Source of the DNA: Xanthomonas chitinilytica
Lineage (GTDB): Bacteria; Pseudomonadota; Gammaproteobacteria; Xanthomonadales; Xanthomonadaceae
Reading direction: 5' to 3'
DNA: 64,000 nucleotides
Assembly: GCF_026107455.2 (NCBI RefSeq)
Contig: NZ_JAPCHY010000001.1
Location: forward strand, 186,001-250,000
Position 1 is the stretch's first letter. The number at the start of each line of letters is the position of its first letter. The translations under genes were made by a program, and so were the position numbers. This document shows positions 24,990 to 35,997 of this stretch, one piece after another. The notes below the pieces were generated by a model that saw nothing but the letters and a program-made list of their open reading frames with translations, was not told the origin of the DNA and did no database searches.

Positions 24990-27371
24990 TCAACCCCGGA
25001 TCCGGGCGCGATGATCGCGCTCGATGGCGGCCACCACATCGGCAACCACGGCATCCACGTCGCGATCCGTGAGAGTGCGCGACTTGTCCTGCAAAATCAA
25101 GCCCATAGCGAGACTCTTGAATCCCGGCTCGACGCCCTGGCCGACGTAGCGGTCGAACAGCACGACGTCGCGCAGCAGCGGCCCGACCGACGCGCGGATC
25201 GTGGCCGACAGCGCGGCCCAGCTGACCTCCTCCGGCACCAGGAAGGCCAGGTCGCGGCGCACCGAGGGGAAGCGTGACAGCTCGCCGGCGCGCGGCACGG
25301 AGCGGGCCACCAGCGGCTCCAGGTCCAGCTCGAACGCCACCACGTCCACGTCGATCTCCAGCGCCCTGGCCAGGCGCGGGTGCAGCTGGCCGATCCAACC
25401 GATGCAGGCGCCGTCGCGCCAGACCTCGGCCGAGCGCGCCGGGTGCCCGAACGGGCGTTGCGATGGACGGAACTCCAGTACCGCGCCGGACGCGGCCGCC
25501 AGCGACTCCAGGTCTCCCTTCAGGTCGTGGAAATCGACCTTGCGCGATGCCACGCCCCACTGCAGGGCATCGGCATCGCCACAGACCGCGGCGGCCACGC
25601 GCCGGGTTTCCAGCGGCGCGGGCAGGCCGTCACCGGCCTGCGGGTGGAACACGCGGCCCAGTTCGAACAGGCGCACGCGCCCGGCCTGGCGGGCGGCGTT
25701 GCGGCCCAGCGCGGCCACCAGCCCCGGCAGCAGCTGCGGGCGCATCACCGCCAGCTCGGCCGACAGCGGATTGGCCAGCGGCACCTGCGCGTCCTGCAGG
25801 CTCCATTGCTGCAGCAGTGCGGCATCGACGAAGGCGTAGTTGATGGTTTCCAGCATCTCGCGCGCCACCAGCTGGCGGCGCACGCTGGCCTCGTCCAGGC
25901 GGGTCTCGCTCGGCATCGCGATGCGCGCCGCGCCGCCCGGCAGTGTGGTCGGGATCTGCTCGTAGCCGTGGATGCGCGCCAGTTCCTCGATCAGGTCTTC
26001 CTCGATGGCGATGTCGAAACGGCGGCTCGGCGCGGTGACCTGCCAGCCCTCGCCGGTGGCGACCACGCCCATGCCCAGCGCGCGCAGGATGCGCTCGACG
26101 TCGCCGTCGGCGATCTTGATGCCGAGCACGCGGCGGATGCGCGCGCGGCGCAGGCCGATGGTGGCCGGTTGCGGCAGGTCGGCCTCGCGCACCGCCTCGG
26201 TGACCGGCGAGGGACTGCCGCCGCCCAGTTCCAGCACCAGCCGGGTGGCGTATTCGATGGCAATGCGCGGCAGCGCCGGATCGACGCCGCGCTCGAAACG
26301 ATGGCCGGCATCGGTGTGCAGGCCCAGCTTGCGGCCGCGGCCCATGATCGCGGCCGGCGCGAAGTGCGCCGCCTCGAGGAACACGTTGACGGTATCGTCG
26401 GTGACGCGGGTATCGAAGCCGCCCATCAGCCCGGCCAGGCCGACCGGGCGGTCGCCGTCGACGATCAGCAGGAAACTGTCGTCCAGCGCCGCGTCGCGAC
26501 CATCGAGCAGCTTCAGCGATTCGCCCGCGCGCGACCGGCGCACGCCGATCGTGCCCTGCAGCTTGTCCAGGTCGTAGGCGTGCATCGGCTGGCCCAGCTC
26601 CAGCATCACGTACTGGGTGATGTCCACCAGCAGCGACACCGGGCGCACGCCGCTGCGGCGCAGGCGCTCGGCCATCCACAGCGGCGTGGCCGCACGCGCA
26701 TCCACGCCTTCGATCACGCGGCCCAGGTAGCGCGGCGCCTCGGCGCCCGCGCCGAGTTCGATCTTCAGTTCGCGCGTGCCGGCGGCGGCCACCGGGGTGG
26801 CGTCGAACGGCACCACTTCGCTGGCGCAGGCGGCGGCCACGTCGAAGGCGATGCCGCGCACGCTGAAGCAGTCGGCGCGATTGGGGGTCAGCTTGATCTC
26901 GATGCTGGCGTCGGGCAGCCCCAGGTAATCGGCCAGCGGCTGGCCGACCGGAGCGTCGTCGGGCAGTTCGAACAGCCCGGACGCATCGCTGTCCAGACCC
27001 AGCTCCCTGGCCGAGCACAGCATGCCGTTGGACTCGACGCCGCGCAGCTTGGCCGGCTTGATCTTCAGCTCGCCGACCTGCGCACCGACCATCGCCAGCG
27101 GCGCGACCAGGCCGGCGCGCGCGTTGGGCGCGCCGCAGACGATCTGCAGCGGTTCGCCCTGCCCGGCATCGACCGTGCACACCTGCAGCCGGTCGGCCTC
27201 GGGATGGCGCACCGCCTCGACGATGCGCGCCACCACCACATGCTGCAGCGACTCGCCCAGCGCGGCCACTTCCTCCACTTCCAGGCCGATGGCGGTCAGC
27301 ACCGCGCTCAGTTGTTCGCGCGTGGCGCTGGTCGGGACGTGGCTGCGCAGCCAGTTTTCGGAGAATTTCAT
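24990..27371 (-). CDS. pheT: Phenylalanine-tRNA ligase beta subunit
   Basis: 793-aa subunit of the alpha2-beta2 enzyme. In order it shows the N-terminal EMAP/tRNA-binding domain (LQVCTVDAGQGEPLQIVCGA), B3/B4 editing domain (VDITQYVMLELGQPMHAYDL), B5 domain and the C-terminal anticodon-binding ferredoxin-like domain (SRFPSVRRDLAFLVPEEV, LTDRDVDAVVADVVAAIE). The start MKFSENWLRSHV is family-typical. It lies 118 bp after pheS; the gap has no gene. Confidence 0.97.
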   Translation of the reverse strand: MKFSENWLRSHVPTSATREQLSAVLTAIGLEVEEVAALGESLQHVVVARIVEAVRHPEADRLQVCTVDAGQGEPLQIVCGAPNARAGLVAPLAMVGAQVGELKIKPAKLRGVESNGMLCSARELGLDSDASGLFELPDDAPVGQPLADYLGLPDASIEIKLTPNRADCFSVRGIAFDVAAACASEVVPFDATPVAAAGTRELKIELGAGAEAPRYLGRVIEGVDARAATPLWMAERLRRSGVRPVSLLVDITQYVMLELGQPMHAYDLDKLQGTIGVRRSRAGESLKLLDGRDAALDDSFLLIVDGDRPVGLAGLMGGFDTRVTDDTVNVFLEAAHFAPAAIMGRGRKLGLHTDAGHRFERGVDPALPRIAIEYATRLVLELGGGSPSPVTEAVREADLPQPATIGLRRARIRRVLGIKIADGDVERILRALGMGVVATGEGWQVTAPSRRFDIAIEEDLIEELARIHGYEQIPTTLPGGAARIAMPSETRLDEASVRRQLVAREMLETINYAFVDAALLQQWSLQDAQVPLANPLSAELAVMRPQLLPGLVAALGRNAARQAGRVRLFELGRVFHPQAGDGLPAPLETRRVAAAVCGDADALQWGVASRKVDFHDLKGDLESLAAASGAVLEFRPSQRPFGHPARSAEVWRDGACIGWIGQLHPRLARALEIDVDVVAFELDLEPLVARSVPRAGELSRFPSVRRDLAFLVPEEVSWAALSATIRASVGPLLRDVVLFDRYVGQGVEPGFKSLAMGLILQDKSRTLTDRDVDAVVADVVAAIERDHRARIRG

Positions 27372-27489
27372 GGTGTCACCCTGGTGGGAGGTGCGCCTCC
27401 CGTTGCGGTTTTGCGGTCACCCAGCGCATGCGCAGGGGCGCCCATCCAGAAAAGCAGCCGGGCATGGCCCGGCTCTACACGGTTATCGC

Positions 27490-28632
<1,143 letters not shown>

Positions 28633-28678
28633 TTACCCACAGCCGTTGCGCGTGAACGGCAACGGCAGGGGAATGGAC

Positions 28679-29038
28679 TTATGCCGCCAGCGCGCCCTTG
28701 GCCTTCTCGGCCAGCGCGGCAAAACCGGCCGCGTCGTGCACGGCGATGTCCGCCAGCACCTTGCGGTCCAGGGTGATGCCGGCCTTGAGCAGGCCGTTCA
28801 TGAAACGGCTGTAGCTCAGGCCGTTGATGCGGGCAGCCGCGTTGATGCGGGTGATCCACAGCGAACGGAAATTGCGCTTCTTCTGCTTGCGGCCGATGTA
28901 GGCGTACTGCTGCGCCTTGATGACCGCCTGCTTGGCGACGCGGAAGACCTTGCGACGGGCGTTGTAGTAGCCCTTGGCCAGGGTCAGGATTTTCTTGTGG
29001 CGGCGGCGCGCCTGCACACCACGCTTTACTCGTGCCAT
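28679..29038 (-). CDS. rplT: Large ribosomal subunit protein bL20
   Basis: 119-aa rRNA-binding assembly protein, start [20 protein letters not shown], with the conserved [20 protein letters not shown] and [20 protein letters not shown]. In E. coli L20 also represses its own operon by binding the rpmI leader. It lies 10 bp after rpmI. Confidence 0.98.
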
Positions 29039-29048
29039 GGTTCAGTCC

Positions 29049-29246
29049 TCAGAGATAGGGAAGCATGCGGTCCAGACGGCCTGCGTCTTCTGCGCGGACG
29101 TGATTCGTCTGACGCAGGTTACGCTTCCGCTTGGTCGCTTTCTTCGTGAGGATGTGGCTACGGTTGGCGTGGCCAGCCTTGTACTTGCCGGAGGCGGTCT
29201 TGCGGAAACGCTTGGCCGCCGCCCGGTTGGTCTTGATCTTGGGCAT
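29049..29246 (-). CDS. rpmI: Large ribosomal subunit protein bL35
   Basis: 65-aa basic protein, start [20 protein letters not shown], then [16 protein letters not shown]. It has its own promoter and a leader of about 150 nt, and precedes rplT by 10 bp. Confidence 0.98.
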   Translation of the reverse strand: MPKIKTNRAAAKRFRKTASGKYKAGHANRSHILTKKATKRKRNLRQTNHVRAEDAGRLDRMLPYL

Positions 29247-29402
29247 TGCTATGTCCTTGATGGTGTTTTGTCACTGACCAGGGCGGTGGCTGCGCCACAC
29301 TTTCCGTCCGTGCCCTTGCCTGCTTGTAAGCCCGCGGTTCCATGGGGAACCCGGGCCGGTCCTGTTGCCGTTCGCACAGCACCCGGCAATACCGGGCCGC
29401 GC

Positions 29403-29431
29403 ATTATGCCTGCGAAGCGAGGGCGTTGCAA
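29403..29431 (-). promoter_or_regulatory. Sigma-70-type promoter for rpmI-rplT
   Basis: Minus strand: TTGCAA, 17-bp spacer, CATAAT. Transcription would start near 29396 and leave an approximately 150-nt leader before rpmI, room for an L20-type feedback site as in E. coli. It lies in the 318-bp infC-rpmI gap, which also has a GGCGCC-GTCA-GGCGCC hairpin near 29505-29520 that may end part of the infC transcript. Confidence 0.7.
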
Positions 29432-29564
29432 ACCCTTGATTGTCCCGGACTTTGCCGGCCGGCCCCGGGATGGCGCCTTGCAGACGCGCGAAAAGGCAGA
29501 AGGCGCCTGACGGCGCCCCTGCCAAAACCGGTTGCAGCTGCCGGCGACCCGGGGGTCGCCCGGC

Positions 29565-30089
29565 TCACTTCTTCTTCGGCGCGATCATCATGACCATCTG
29601 CCGGCCTTCCAGGCGCGGCCGGGACTCGATCACGATGTCCTCGCCCAGATCGGCCTCGATCCGGTTGGCCATCTCGCGCCCCAGTTCCTGATGGCTCATC
29701 TCGCGGCCACGGAAGCGGATGTTGACCTTGATCTTGTCGCCCTCTTCGAGGAAACCGCGCATCTTGCGCAGCTTGATCTGGTAGTCGCCCTCGTCCGTGA
29801 CCGGACGGAACTTCACTTCCTTGATCTCGACCTGCTTGGTCCTCTTCTTGGCCTCGTTGGCCTTCTTCTGCATTTCGAACTTGAACTTGCCAAAGTCCAT
29901 GATCTTGCAGACCGGCGGATCCGCCTGCGGCTGGATCTCGACCAGGTCGAGGCCTTCGTCCTCGGCCATCGACAGCGCTTCGTCGCGCGACAACACGCCA
30001 ACCATCTCTCCGTCGCTGCCGATCACGCGTACGCGCGGCACCCGGATTTCCTGGTTCTTGCGGTTCTGTTTGTTGTCAGGGGTACTGAT
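29565..30089 (-). CDS. infC: Translation initiation factor IF-3 (AUC start)
   Basis: Binds the 30S subunit, prevents 50S joining and proofreads start-codon choice. The 174-aa reading from ATC 30089 gives (I)[20 protein letters not shown], the expected N-terminus. There is no ATG or other canonical start at the right place; the GTG at 30041 would remove 16 conserved residues. GGGAG lies 9 nt before ATC. A rare start codon is conserved in infC because IF-3 discriminates against it, giving feedback control. Conserved core: [20 protein letters not shown] and [14 protein letters not shown]. Confidence 0.95.
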   Translation of the reverse strand: MSTPDNKQNRKNQEIRVPRVRVIGSDGEMVGVLSRDEALSMAEDEGLDLVEIQPQADPPVCKIMDFGKFKFEMQKKANEAKKRTKQVEIKEVKFRPVTDEGDYQIKLRKMRGFLEEGDKIKVNIRFRGREMSHQELGREMANRIEADLGEDIVIESRPRLEGRQMVMMIAPKKK

Positions 30090-30151
30090 ATTGCAATCTC
30101 CCAGTGGAATCGAACCGACCCCGGCGGAGCATTCCGCGGGGTCGGGCTTGC

Positions 30152-32056
30152 TTACTGCGCCTGATCGGCCTGCAGGCGCTCGATGAAGGCCTGGACCGAC
30201 ATCGTCCCCAGGTCCTCGCCCGATCGCGTGCGCACGGCCACGGCACCATTTTCCTTCTCGCGGTCTCCGACCACCAGCAGATACGGCACCCGCTGCAGCG
30301 TATGCTCGCGAATCTTATAGCCGATCTTCTCGTTCCGCAAATCGGCGCTCACCCGGAAGCCTTGATCTGCAAGGGTTTTGCGAACTTCCGCCACGTATTC
30401 AGCCTGGGCGTCGGTGATATTGGCCACCACCGCCTGCACCGGGGCCAGCCAGACCGGGAATGCACCGGCATGGTGTTCGATCAAAATGCCGATGAAACGC
30501 TCCATCGAACCGACGATGGCGCGGTGCAGCATGACCGGGTGCCGCTTCTGGCTGTTCTCGTCCACGTACTCGGCGCCGAGGCGGCCGGGCATCATGAAAT
30601 CCACCTGCATGGTGCCCAGCTGCCAGGTGCGGCCGATGGCGTCCTTGAGGTGGTACTCGATCTTCGGGCCGTAGAAGGCGCCCTCGCCCGGCAGCTCCTG
30701 CCATTCCACGCCGCAGCTGGACAGCGCCGAGCGCAGCGCGCCCTCGGCCTTGTCCCAGGTGGCGTCGTCGCCCAGGCGCTTTTCCGGACGCAGCGCGATC
30801 TTGATCTGGATGTCCTCGAAACCGAACGCGGTGTACACCGCCAGCGCCTGCTGGTGAAAGGCGGTGACCTCGGCCTCGATCTGGTTCTCGGTGCAGAAGA
30901 TGTGGCCATCGTCCTGGGTGAAGCCGCGCACGCGCAGGATGCCGTGCAGCGCGCCGGACGGCTCGTTGCGGTGGCAGGAGCCGAACTCGCCGTAGCGGAT
31001 CGGCAGGTCGCGGTAGCTGTGCAGGCCCTGGTTGAACACCTGCACGTGGCCCGGGCAGTTCATCGGCTTGACCGCGTAGGTGCGCTTCTCCGACTCGGTG
31101 AAGAACATGTTCTCCTGGTAGTTGTCCCAGTGGCCGGACTTCTGCCACAGCGACACGTCCAGGATCTGCGGGCAGCGCACCTCGCCGTAACCGCTGTCGC
31201 GGTAGACCTTGCGCATGTACTGCTCGACCACCTGCCAGATCGACCAGCCCTTGGGGTGCCAGAACACCAGGCCCGGGGCCTCTTCCTGCAGGTGGAACAG
31301 GTCCTGCTGCTTGCCGATGCGGCGGTGGTCGCGCATCTCGGCTTCCTCGATGCGCTTGATGTAGGCGTCGAGCTGTTTCTTGTCGGCCCAGGCGGTGCCG
31401 TAGATGCGCTGCAGCTGCTCGTTCTTGGCGTCGCCGCGCCAGTAGGCGCCGGAGATGCGGGTCAGCTTGAACGCCTTGAGGAAGCGCGTGTTGGGCACGT
31501 GCGGGCCGCGGCACATGTCCACGTATTCCTGGTGGTAGTACAGGCCCATCGCGGTGACGTCGTCGGACATGTCCTCGATCAGGCGCAGCTTGTAGTCCTC
31601 ACCGCGGGCCTTGAACACTTCGATGACCTCGGCGCGCGGGGTCATCTTCTTGACCACGTCGTAGTCCTGCGCGATCAGCTCGCCCATGCGCTTCTCGATC
31701 GCGGCCAGGTCGTCCGGGGTGAACGGGCGTTCGGAATAGATGTCGTAGTAGAAGCCTTCGGCGATGACCGGGCCGATCACCATCTTCACGTCCGGATACA
31801 GCTGCTTGACCGCATGGCCGACCAGGTGGGCGCAGGAGTGGCGGATGATCTCCACGCCCTCCTCGTCCTTGGCGGTGATGATGCGCAGGCTGGCGTCGTG
31901 GTCGATGACGTCGCTGGCGTCCACCAGCACGCCGTCGACCGAACCGGCGATGGTGGCCTTGGCCAGGCCGGCGCCGATGGACTGGGCCACCTCCATGACG
32001 CTGACGGGGTTTTCGAATTCGCGGCGGCTGCCGTCGGGAAGGGTGATGTTGATCAT
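30152..32056 (-). CDS. thrS: Threonine-tRNA ligase
   Basis: 634-aa class II synthetase. It has the N-terminal TGS domain ([20 protein letters not shown]), the editing domain with zinc-like motif [20 protein letters not shown], and the catalytic core: motif 2 [43 protein letters not shown]-like [14 protein letters not shown] and motif 3 [17 protein letters not shown]. The C-terminal anticodon-binding domain contains [16 protein letters not shown]. The ATG 32056 start matches the family. A leader peptide and terminator upstream suggest attenuation. infC follows 62 bp downstream. Confidence 0.97.
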   Translation of the reverse strand: MINITLPDGSRREFENPVSVMEVAQSIGAGLAKATIAGSVDGVLVDASDVIDHDASLRIITAKDEEGVEIIRHSCAHLVGHAVKQLYPDVKMVIGPVIAEGFYYDIYSERPFTPDDLAAIEKRMGELIAQDYDVVKKMTPRAEVIEVFKARGEDYKLRLIEDMSDDVTAMGLYYHQEYVDMCRGPHVPNTRFLKAFKLTRISGAYWRGDAKNEQLQRIYGTAWADKKQLDAYIKRIEEAEMRDHRRIGKQQDLFHLQEEAPGLVFWHPKGWSIWQVVEQYMRKVYRDSGYGEVRCPQILDVSLWQKSGHWDNYQENMFFTESEKRTYAVKPMNCPGHVQVFNQGLHSYRDLPIRYGEFGSCHRNEPSGALHGILRVRGFTQDDGHIFCTENQIEAEVTAFHQQALAVYTAFGFEDIQIKIALRPEKRLGDDATWDKAEGALRSALSSCGVEWQELPGEGAFYGPKIEYHLKDAIGRTWQLGTMQVDFMMPGRLGAEYVDENSQKRHPVMLHRAIVGSMERFIGILIEHHAGAFPVWLAPVQAVVANITDAQAEYVAEVRKTLADQGFRVSADLRNEKIGYKIREHTLQRVPYLLVVGDREKENGAVAVRTRSGEDLGTMSVQAFIERLQADQAQ

Positions 32057-32079
32057 GCGGTTTGGCGTCTGCGTTTCTT

Positions 32080-32149
32080 GTAGGAGCGGCGCGGGCCGCG
32101 ATGGGGCTTTCCCGGGAAGGCCGGGTCGCGGCTTGCCCCGCTCCTGCAC
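32080..32149 (+). repeat. GTAG-type REP palindrome pair
   Basis: A GTAGGAGCGGCGCGGGCCGC element and an inverted partner ending CCCCGCTCCTGCAC form a head-to-head pair of short palindromes, like the SMAG/REP elements abundant in Stenotrophomonas and relatives. It lies in the thrS leader, between the attenuator terminator and the start codon. Confidence 0.8.
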
Positions 32150-32152
32150 GTG

Positions 32153-32183
32153 AAAAATCGAAAGGCGCCGCAAGGGCGCCTTT
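32153..32183 (-). terminator. Leader terminator (attenuator) upstream of thrS
   Basis: Minus strand: a perfect 9-bp stem AAAGGCGCC/GGCGCCTTT with a CTTGC loop, then CGATTTTTC. No gene ends here on the minus strand except the 8-codon leader ORF, so a regulatory terminator is the natural reading. CCGCAGG (32192-32198) could pair with CUUGCGG (32168-32174) in the loop and 3' arm, giving a competing antiterminator. Confidence 0.78.
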
Positions 32184-32204
32184 TCGGAGGGCCTGCGGAA
32201 GCGG

Positions 32205-32231
32205 TCAGCAGTGGGCGGTGGTAGTGCTCAT
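32205..32231 (-). CDS. Candidate threonine leader peptide (8 aa) for thrS attenuation
   Basis: ATG AGC ACT ACC ACC GCC CAC TGC TGA encodes MSTTTAHC, with three consecutive Thr codons. It ends 22 nt before the leader terminator and lies about 150 nt before thrS. By analogy with other amino-acid leader peptides, a ribosome stalled at the Thr codons for lack of Thr-tRNA would favour the antiterminator and raise thrS transcription. No strong Shine-Dalgarno precedes the ATG. TAAGAT at 32292-32297 is a plausible -10 box. Confidence 0.65.
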   Translation of the reverse strand: MSTTTAHC

Positions 32232-32389
32232 GTCGCACGCTCGGCCGGCGTTTCCGCGGGCCACCTGGTCCGGGGCGGTGGGATGACGGCGATCTTAAAC
32301 CAAACCGCGCCTGTGTGCCCCGCCCCGCGCGGCAGGGAGGCCCGGCGGGCCGTGGCATGATAGGCGCCACCGCCAGCCCCGGCCGCTCC

Positions 32390-33421
32390 ATGACGATCAA
32401 AGGCAAAGCCACCTCCCTCGACATCGCCTATCTGGCCGGGGTATCCCAGCCGACGGTGTCGCGGGCGCTGCGCGGCAGCCCGATGGTCAACGAGCAGACC
32501 CGGCGCAAGATCCTGGCCATCGCCCGCGAGCTGAACTACAAGGTCGACAAGAACGCCTCCAGCCTGCGCTGCCAGCAGTCCGGCACGCTGGCGCTGCTGT
32601 TCTTCGAGGACCCGACCCCGGACGACTCGCTGATCAACCCGTTCTTCCACTCGATGCTGGGCTCGATCACCCGCGCCTGCGCGCTGAAGGGCTACGACCT
32701 GCTGGTGTCGTTCCAGCAGCTGTCCAGCGACTGGCATGCGGATTTCGAGGACAGCAACAAGGCCGACGGCCTGATCCTGCTGGGCTACGGCGACTACCTG
32801 GAGTCCGAGCACCGGCTGCAGCGCCTGGTCCGGCAGGGCACGCATTTCGTCCGCTGGGGCGCCGCCCTGCCCGGCCAGCCCGGGGTCTCGATCGGTTGCG
32901 ACAACTTCCAGGGCGGCTTCGACATCACCGGCCACCTGCTCGAACAGGGGCGGCGCGACATCGCCTTCCTCGGCCACGCTTCCGACCACTACCCGGAGTT
33001 CCTGGAACGCTACCGCGGCCACGCCGAGGCGTTGCGCCGGGCCGGCATCGAGCCGGTCCCGGGCCTGCAGGCGGACGCGATCACCACCGAACAGTCCGGC
33101 TACGAGGCCGCCATGGCCCTGCTGCAGCGCGACGTGCGTTTCGACGCGGTGTTCGCGGCCAGCGACCTGATCGCCATCGGCGCGATGCGGGCGCTGCGCG
33201 AGCATGGCCTGCAGATTCCGCGGGACGTGGCGATGGCCGGCTTCGACGACATCCCCGCCGCCAGCTCCGCGGTGCCGCCGCTGTCCACGGTGCAGCAGGA
33301 CACCAAGCTGGCCGGCACCCTGCTGGTGGACAGCCTGATCGCCCTGATCGACGGGCGGCCGGCGGAAAGCCGCAGTATCCCGGTACGGCTGGCGATCCGC
33401 GGGTCGTCGGTTGCCGCCTGA
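32390..33421 (+). CDS. LacI-family transcriptional regulator
   Basis: 343-aa repressor. An N-terminal helix-turn-helix and hinge (SLDIAYLAGVSQPTVSRALR, RRKILAIARELNYKVDKNAS) is followed by a periplasmic-binding-protein-like sugar domain ending in a typical AASDLIAIGAMRALREHGLQ and VAMAGFDDIPAASSAVPPLS. I chose ATG 32390 (MTIKGKATSLDIAYL); an upstream in-frame ATG at 32357 would only add a linker. It is divergent from thrS and 130 bp upstream of a TonB-dependent receptor gene. A local sugar-regulator role is inferred: LacI-type operator candidates occur at 41760 and 49793. Confidence 0.92.
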   Translation: MTIKGKATSLDIAYLAGVSQPTVSRALRGSPMVNEQTRRKILAIARELNYKVDKNASSLRCQQSGTLALLFFEDPTPDDSLINPFFHSMLGSITRACALKGYDLLVSFQQLSSDWHADFEDSNKADGLILLGYGDYLESEHRLQRLVRQGTHFVRWGAALPGQPGVSIGCDNFQGGFDITGHLLEQGRRDIAFLGHASDHYPEFLERYRGHAEALRRAGIEPVPGLQADAITTEQSGYEAAMALLQRDVRFDAVFAASDLIAIGAMRALREHGLQIPRDVAMAGFDDIPAASSAVPPLSTVQQDTKLAGTLLVDSLIALIDGRPAESRSIPVRLAIRGSSVAA

Positions 33422-33551
33422 CCCCCGCCACCGCGGCACCAGCGGGCGATGGCCGGTACATTTCCGTGGCGGCCACAAACGGGAATGATTAACATCTGCG
33501 GATCCACCGGCCATTGCCGGTACGTCTCCGCCCCCCCAAGGTATCGCCCCC

Positions 33552-35684
33552 ATGTCCTCCTCCCGCCCGGTCCGCAGCCTCGCCGTGGCCATCCATTTCG
33601 CCCTGCTCGCCACCCCGGCGGCAGCGTTGGCCGACAATGCGGCGGACCCGCAGACGCTGGATGCGGTGCAGGTGACCGCACCGATCGCCACCGACAGCGG
33701 CAGCGCCACCAAGACCAGCACGCCCATCGCCGAGATCCCGCAGTCGATCTCGGTCATCACCGACCGGCAGATGCGCGACCGCGGGATCCATGGCGTCGAA
33801 GAGGCGGTGTGGTTCACCGCCGGCGCCCAGGGCGGGCAGTACGGGGAGGACAGCCGCAGCGACTGGATGATCGTCCGCGGCTTCAGCCCGGCGCGTTACC
33901 AGGACGGACTGGCGGTGGTCGAAGGCGCCTGGACCGGCGGCGGCCGGATGGAGCCGTACGGCCTGGAGCGGATCGACGTGCTCAAGGGCCCGGCCTCGGT
34001 CAACTACGGCGCGATGCCGCCCGGCGGACTGGTCAATTTCGTCAGCAAGCGCCCGCGTGCCGGGCAGCTGCAGGAAGTGGAACTGCAGGTCGGCAACTAC
34101 GACCTGAAACAGGCCGCGTTCGACATCGGCGGCGAACTCAATGGCAGCGGCACCCTGCTCTACCGCCTGACCGCGCTGGCCCGCAACAGCGACCACATCA
34201 TCGATCAGGTCCACGACGACCGTTACTACCTCGCCCCGGCCCTGACCTGGATCCCGGACGAGAACAACAGCCTGACCGTGCTGGCGCACTACCAGAAAGC
34301 CGACACGGTGGAAGCCGGCGGCTTCCTGCCGCTGGAAGGCACGCTGGAACCGGGGGCGAACGGGCGCAGGATCCCGCGCAGCTTCTTCGGCGGCGAACCC
34401 GGTGCCAACGATTACGTGCGCACCAACAAGGCGCTGGGTTACGAGTTCGAACACGACTTCGGCGCCGGTACCCGCTTCCGCCAGAACGCGCGTTACACCT
34501 GGTCGAAGGTGGACGCCAGCAAGGGCGGCATCGGCCTGTTCGGCCTGCAGGACGACTTCATCCCCGGCAGCGACCCGGGCCGTACCCTGGTGGCGCGCTA
34601 CTACTACCCGCGGCTGGACGATTCGCGCAGCTTCGCCATCGACAACAGCCTGCAGTTCGAATTCGGCGGCGAGCGGATCAGGCACACCCTGTTGGCCGGC
34701 ATCGACTACCGGCGTTCCAGCGACGACTACGCGGTCGCCTTCGCCTTCGGCGTGCCGCCGCTGGACCTGTACGACCCGGTCCATGGCGCACCGCTGGATG
34801 TGCCCGACTACGCCACCCGCACCCTGCAGACGCAAGGCCAGCTGGGCCTGTACGTGCAGGACCAGATACGGGTGGAGCGCTGGTTGTTCACCGTCGGCGG
34901 CCGCCAGGACTGGGTGGGCACCGACACCCACGAGCGCGTCGGCGGCAGCGTCGGGCACCAGAGCGACGACAAGTTCTCCGGCCGCGTGGGCATCAACTAC
35001 CTGTTCGACAACGGCGTGACCCCGTACGTGAGCTGGTCGCAGTCGTTCCAGCCGACCATCGGCACCGATTTCGACGGCAAGGCCTTCGTGCCCACCACCG
35101 GCGAACAGGTCGAAGCCGGCGTGAAGTACCAGCCGGCCGGCGGCAAGCTGCTGGCTACCCTGGCCACCTACGAGATCACCCAGCAGAACACCCTGACGGT
35201 CGACCCGGACCATACCCTCTACTCCGTGCAGCAGGGCGAAACCCGGGTCCGCGGGGTGGAGCTGGAAGGCCGCTGGAACGTGGGCCAGGGCCTGAGCGTG
35301 TACGGCGCCTGGACCTGGAACGACTCGGAGGTGACGCGGAGCACCGATGCGGCCACGTTGGGCAAGCGCATCGCCCTGCTGCCGAAGCAGAGCGCCTCGC
35401 TGGGCGCGGACTACACCCTCACCTCCGGCGTACTGAGCGGCCTGGGCTTCGGTGCCGGCGTGCGCCATGTCGGCGGCGTCTACGGCGACATCTACAATCT
35501 CTGGCATACCGGTTCCTACACGCTGTTCGACGCGGCCGTGCACTACGACACCGGGCCGTGGCGGATGCAGGTCAACGCCAGCAACGTCAGCGACAAGAAC
35601 TACATCACCGCGTGCAACAGCGCCGCCTGGTGCTACTACGGCTACCCGCGGATCGTCACCGCCAGCGTGCGTTACCAATGGTGA
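33552..35684 (+). CDS. TonB-dependent siderophore receptor (FhuA/FoxA-like)
   Basis: 710-aa outer-membrane receptor for a ferric hydroxamate-type siderophore. It has a signal peptide to about ALADN (residue 28), a TonB box-like LDAVQVTAP, a plug domain (IAEIPQSISVITDRQMRDRG, DSRSDWMIVRGFSPARYQDG, LKGPASVNYGAMPPGGLVNF) and a 22-strand barrel ending YPRIVTASVRYQW with terminal aromatic. The CNSAAWCYYGYPR segment is typical of the ferrioxamine/ferrichrome receptor group. It starts a four-gene operon with two small membrane proteins and a PepSY protein. Ligand is uncertain. Confidence 0.93.
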   Translation: MSSSRPVRSLAVAIHFALLATPAAALADNAADPQTLDAVQVTAPIATDSGSATKTSTPIAEIPQSISVITDRQMRDRGIHGVEEAVWFTAGAQGGQYGEDSRSDWMIVRGFSPARYQDGLAVVEGAWTGGGRMEPYGLERIDVLKGPASVNYGAMPPGGLVNFVSKRPRAGQLQEVELQVGNYDLKQAAFDIGGELNGSGTLLYRLTALARNSDHIIDQVHDDRYYLAPALTWIPDENNSLTVLAHYQKADTVEAGGFLPLEGTLEPGANGRRIPRSFFGGEPGANDYVRTNKALGYEFEHDFGAGTRFRQNARYTWSKVDASKGGIGLFGLQDDFIPGSDPGRTLVARYYYPRLDDSRSFAIDNSLQFEFGGERIRHTLLAGIDYRRSSDDYAVAFAFGVPPLDLYDPVHGAPLDVPDYATRTLQTQGQLGLYVQDQIRVERWLFTVGGRQDWVGTDTHERVGGSVGHQSDDKFSGRVGINYLFDNGVTPYVSWSQSFQPTIGTDFDGKAFVPTTGEQVEAGVKYQPAGGKLLATLATYEITQQNTLTVDPDHTLYSVQQGETRVRGVELEGRWNVGQGLSVYGAWTWNDSEVTRSTDAATLGKRIALLPKQSASLGADYTLTSGVLSGLGFGAGVRHVGGVYGDIYNLWHTGSYTLFDAAVHYDTGPWRMQVNASNVSDKNYITACNSAAWCYYGYPRIVTASVRYQW

Positions 35685-35703
35685 CGCCGACGCGAGCACG
35701 GCC

Positions 35704-35997
35704 ATGAGCGACGGCATCGGACTGGCGGCCGCGGTGGCGGCCAGCGCGCTGTCCGCATTGGCGCTCTATGCCGGCTCCCGGCATTGCCGCTGGGATTGGC
35801 TGCGGCCGCGCGGCCGCGCCGGCAGCGGGCTCGGCCTGCTGCTCGCCGCACTGGCGCTGGCGCTGTGGATCGCCCGGCTCGGCACCGGTGCCGGGTTGTG
35901 CGCCCTGCTGGCGTGCTGGTCGCTGGCGGCGATGCTGCTGCCGGCGCTGGCCGCGCTCGGCGGCACGTCCGCCCCTGCCAGACACGGTGGCCGCTGA
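35704..35997 (+). CDS. Small membrane protein of iron-receptor operon (DUF3325-like)
   Basis: 97-aa protein with three hydrophobic segments (about 8-22, 42-60, 65-85) and a short basic loop RHCRWDWLRPRGRAG. Size, topology and place after the TonB receptor match DUF3325 proteins of siderophore operons; assignment rests on context more than on clear motifs. The start ATG 35704 lies 19 bp after the receptor stop. Its stop overlaps the next start as TGATG. Confidence 0.8.
   Translation: MSDGIGLAAAVAASALSALALYAGSRHCRWDWLRPRGRAGSGLGLLLAALALALWIARLGTGAGLCALLACWSLAAMLLPALAALGGTSAPARHGGR

Noticed and set aside
33479..33496. Fur box upstream of the siderophore receptor
   Set aside because: AATGATTAACAT resembles a half of the consensus but the symmetry is poor, so it is not reported as a site.
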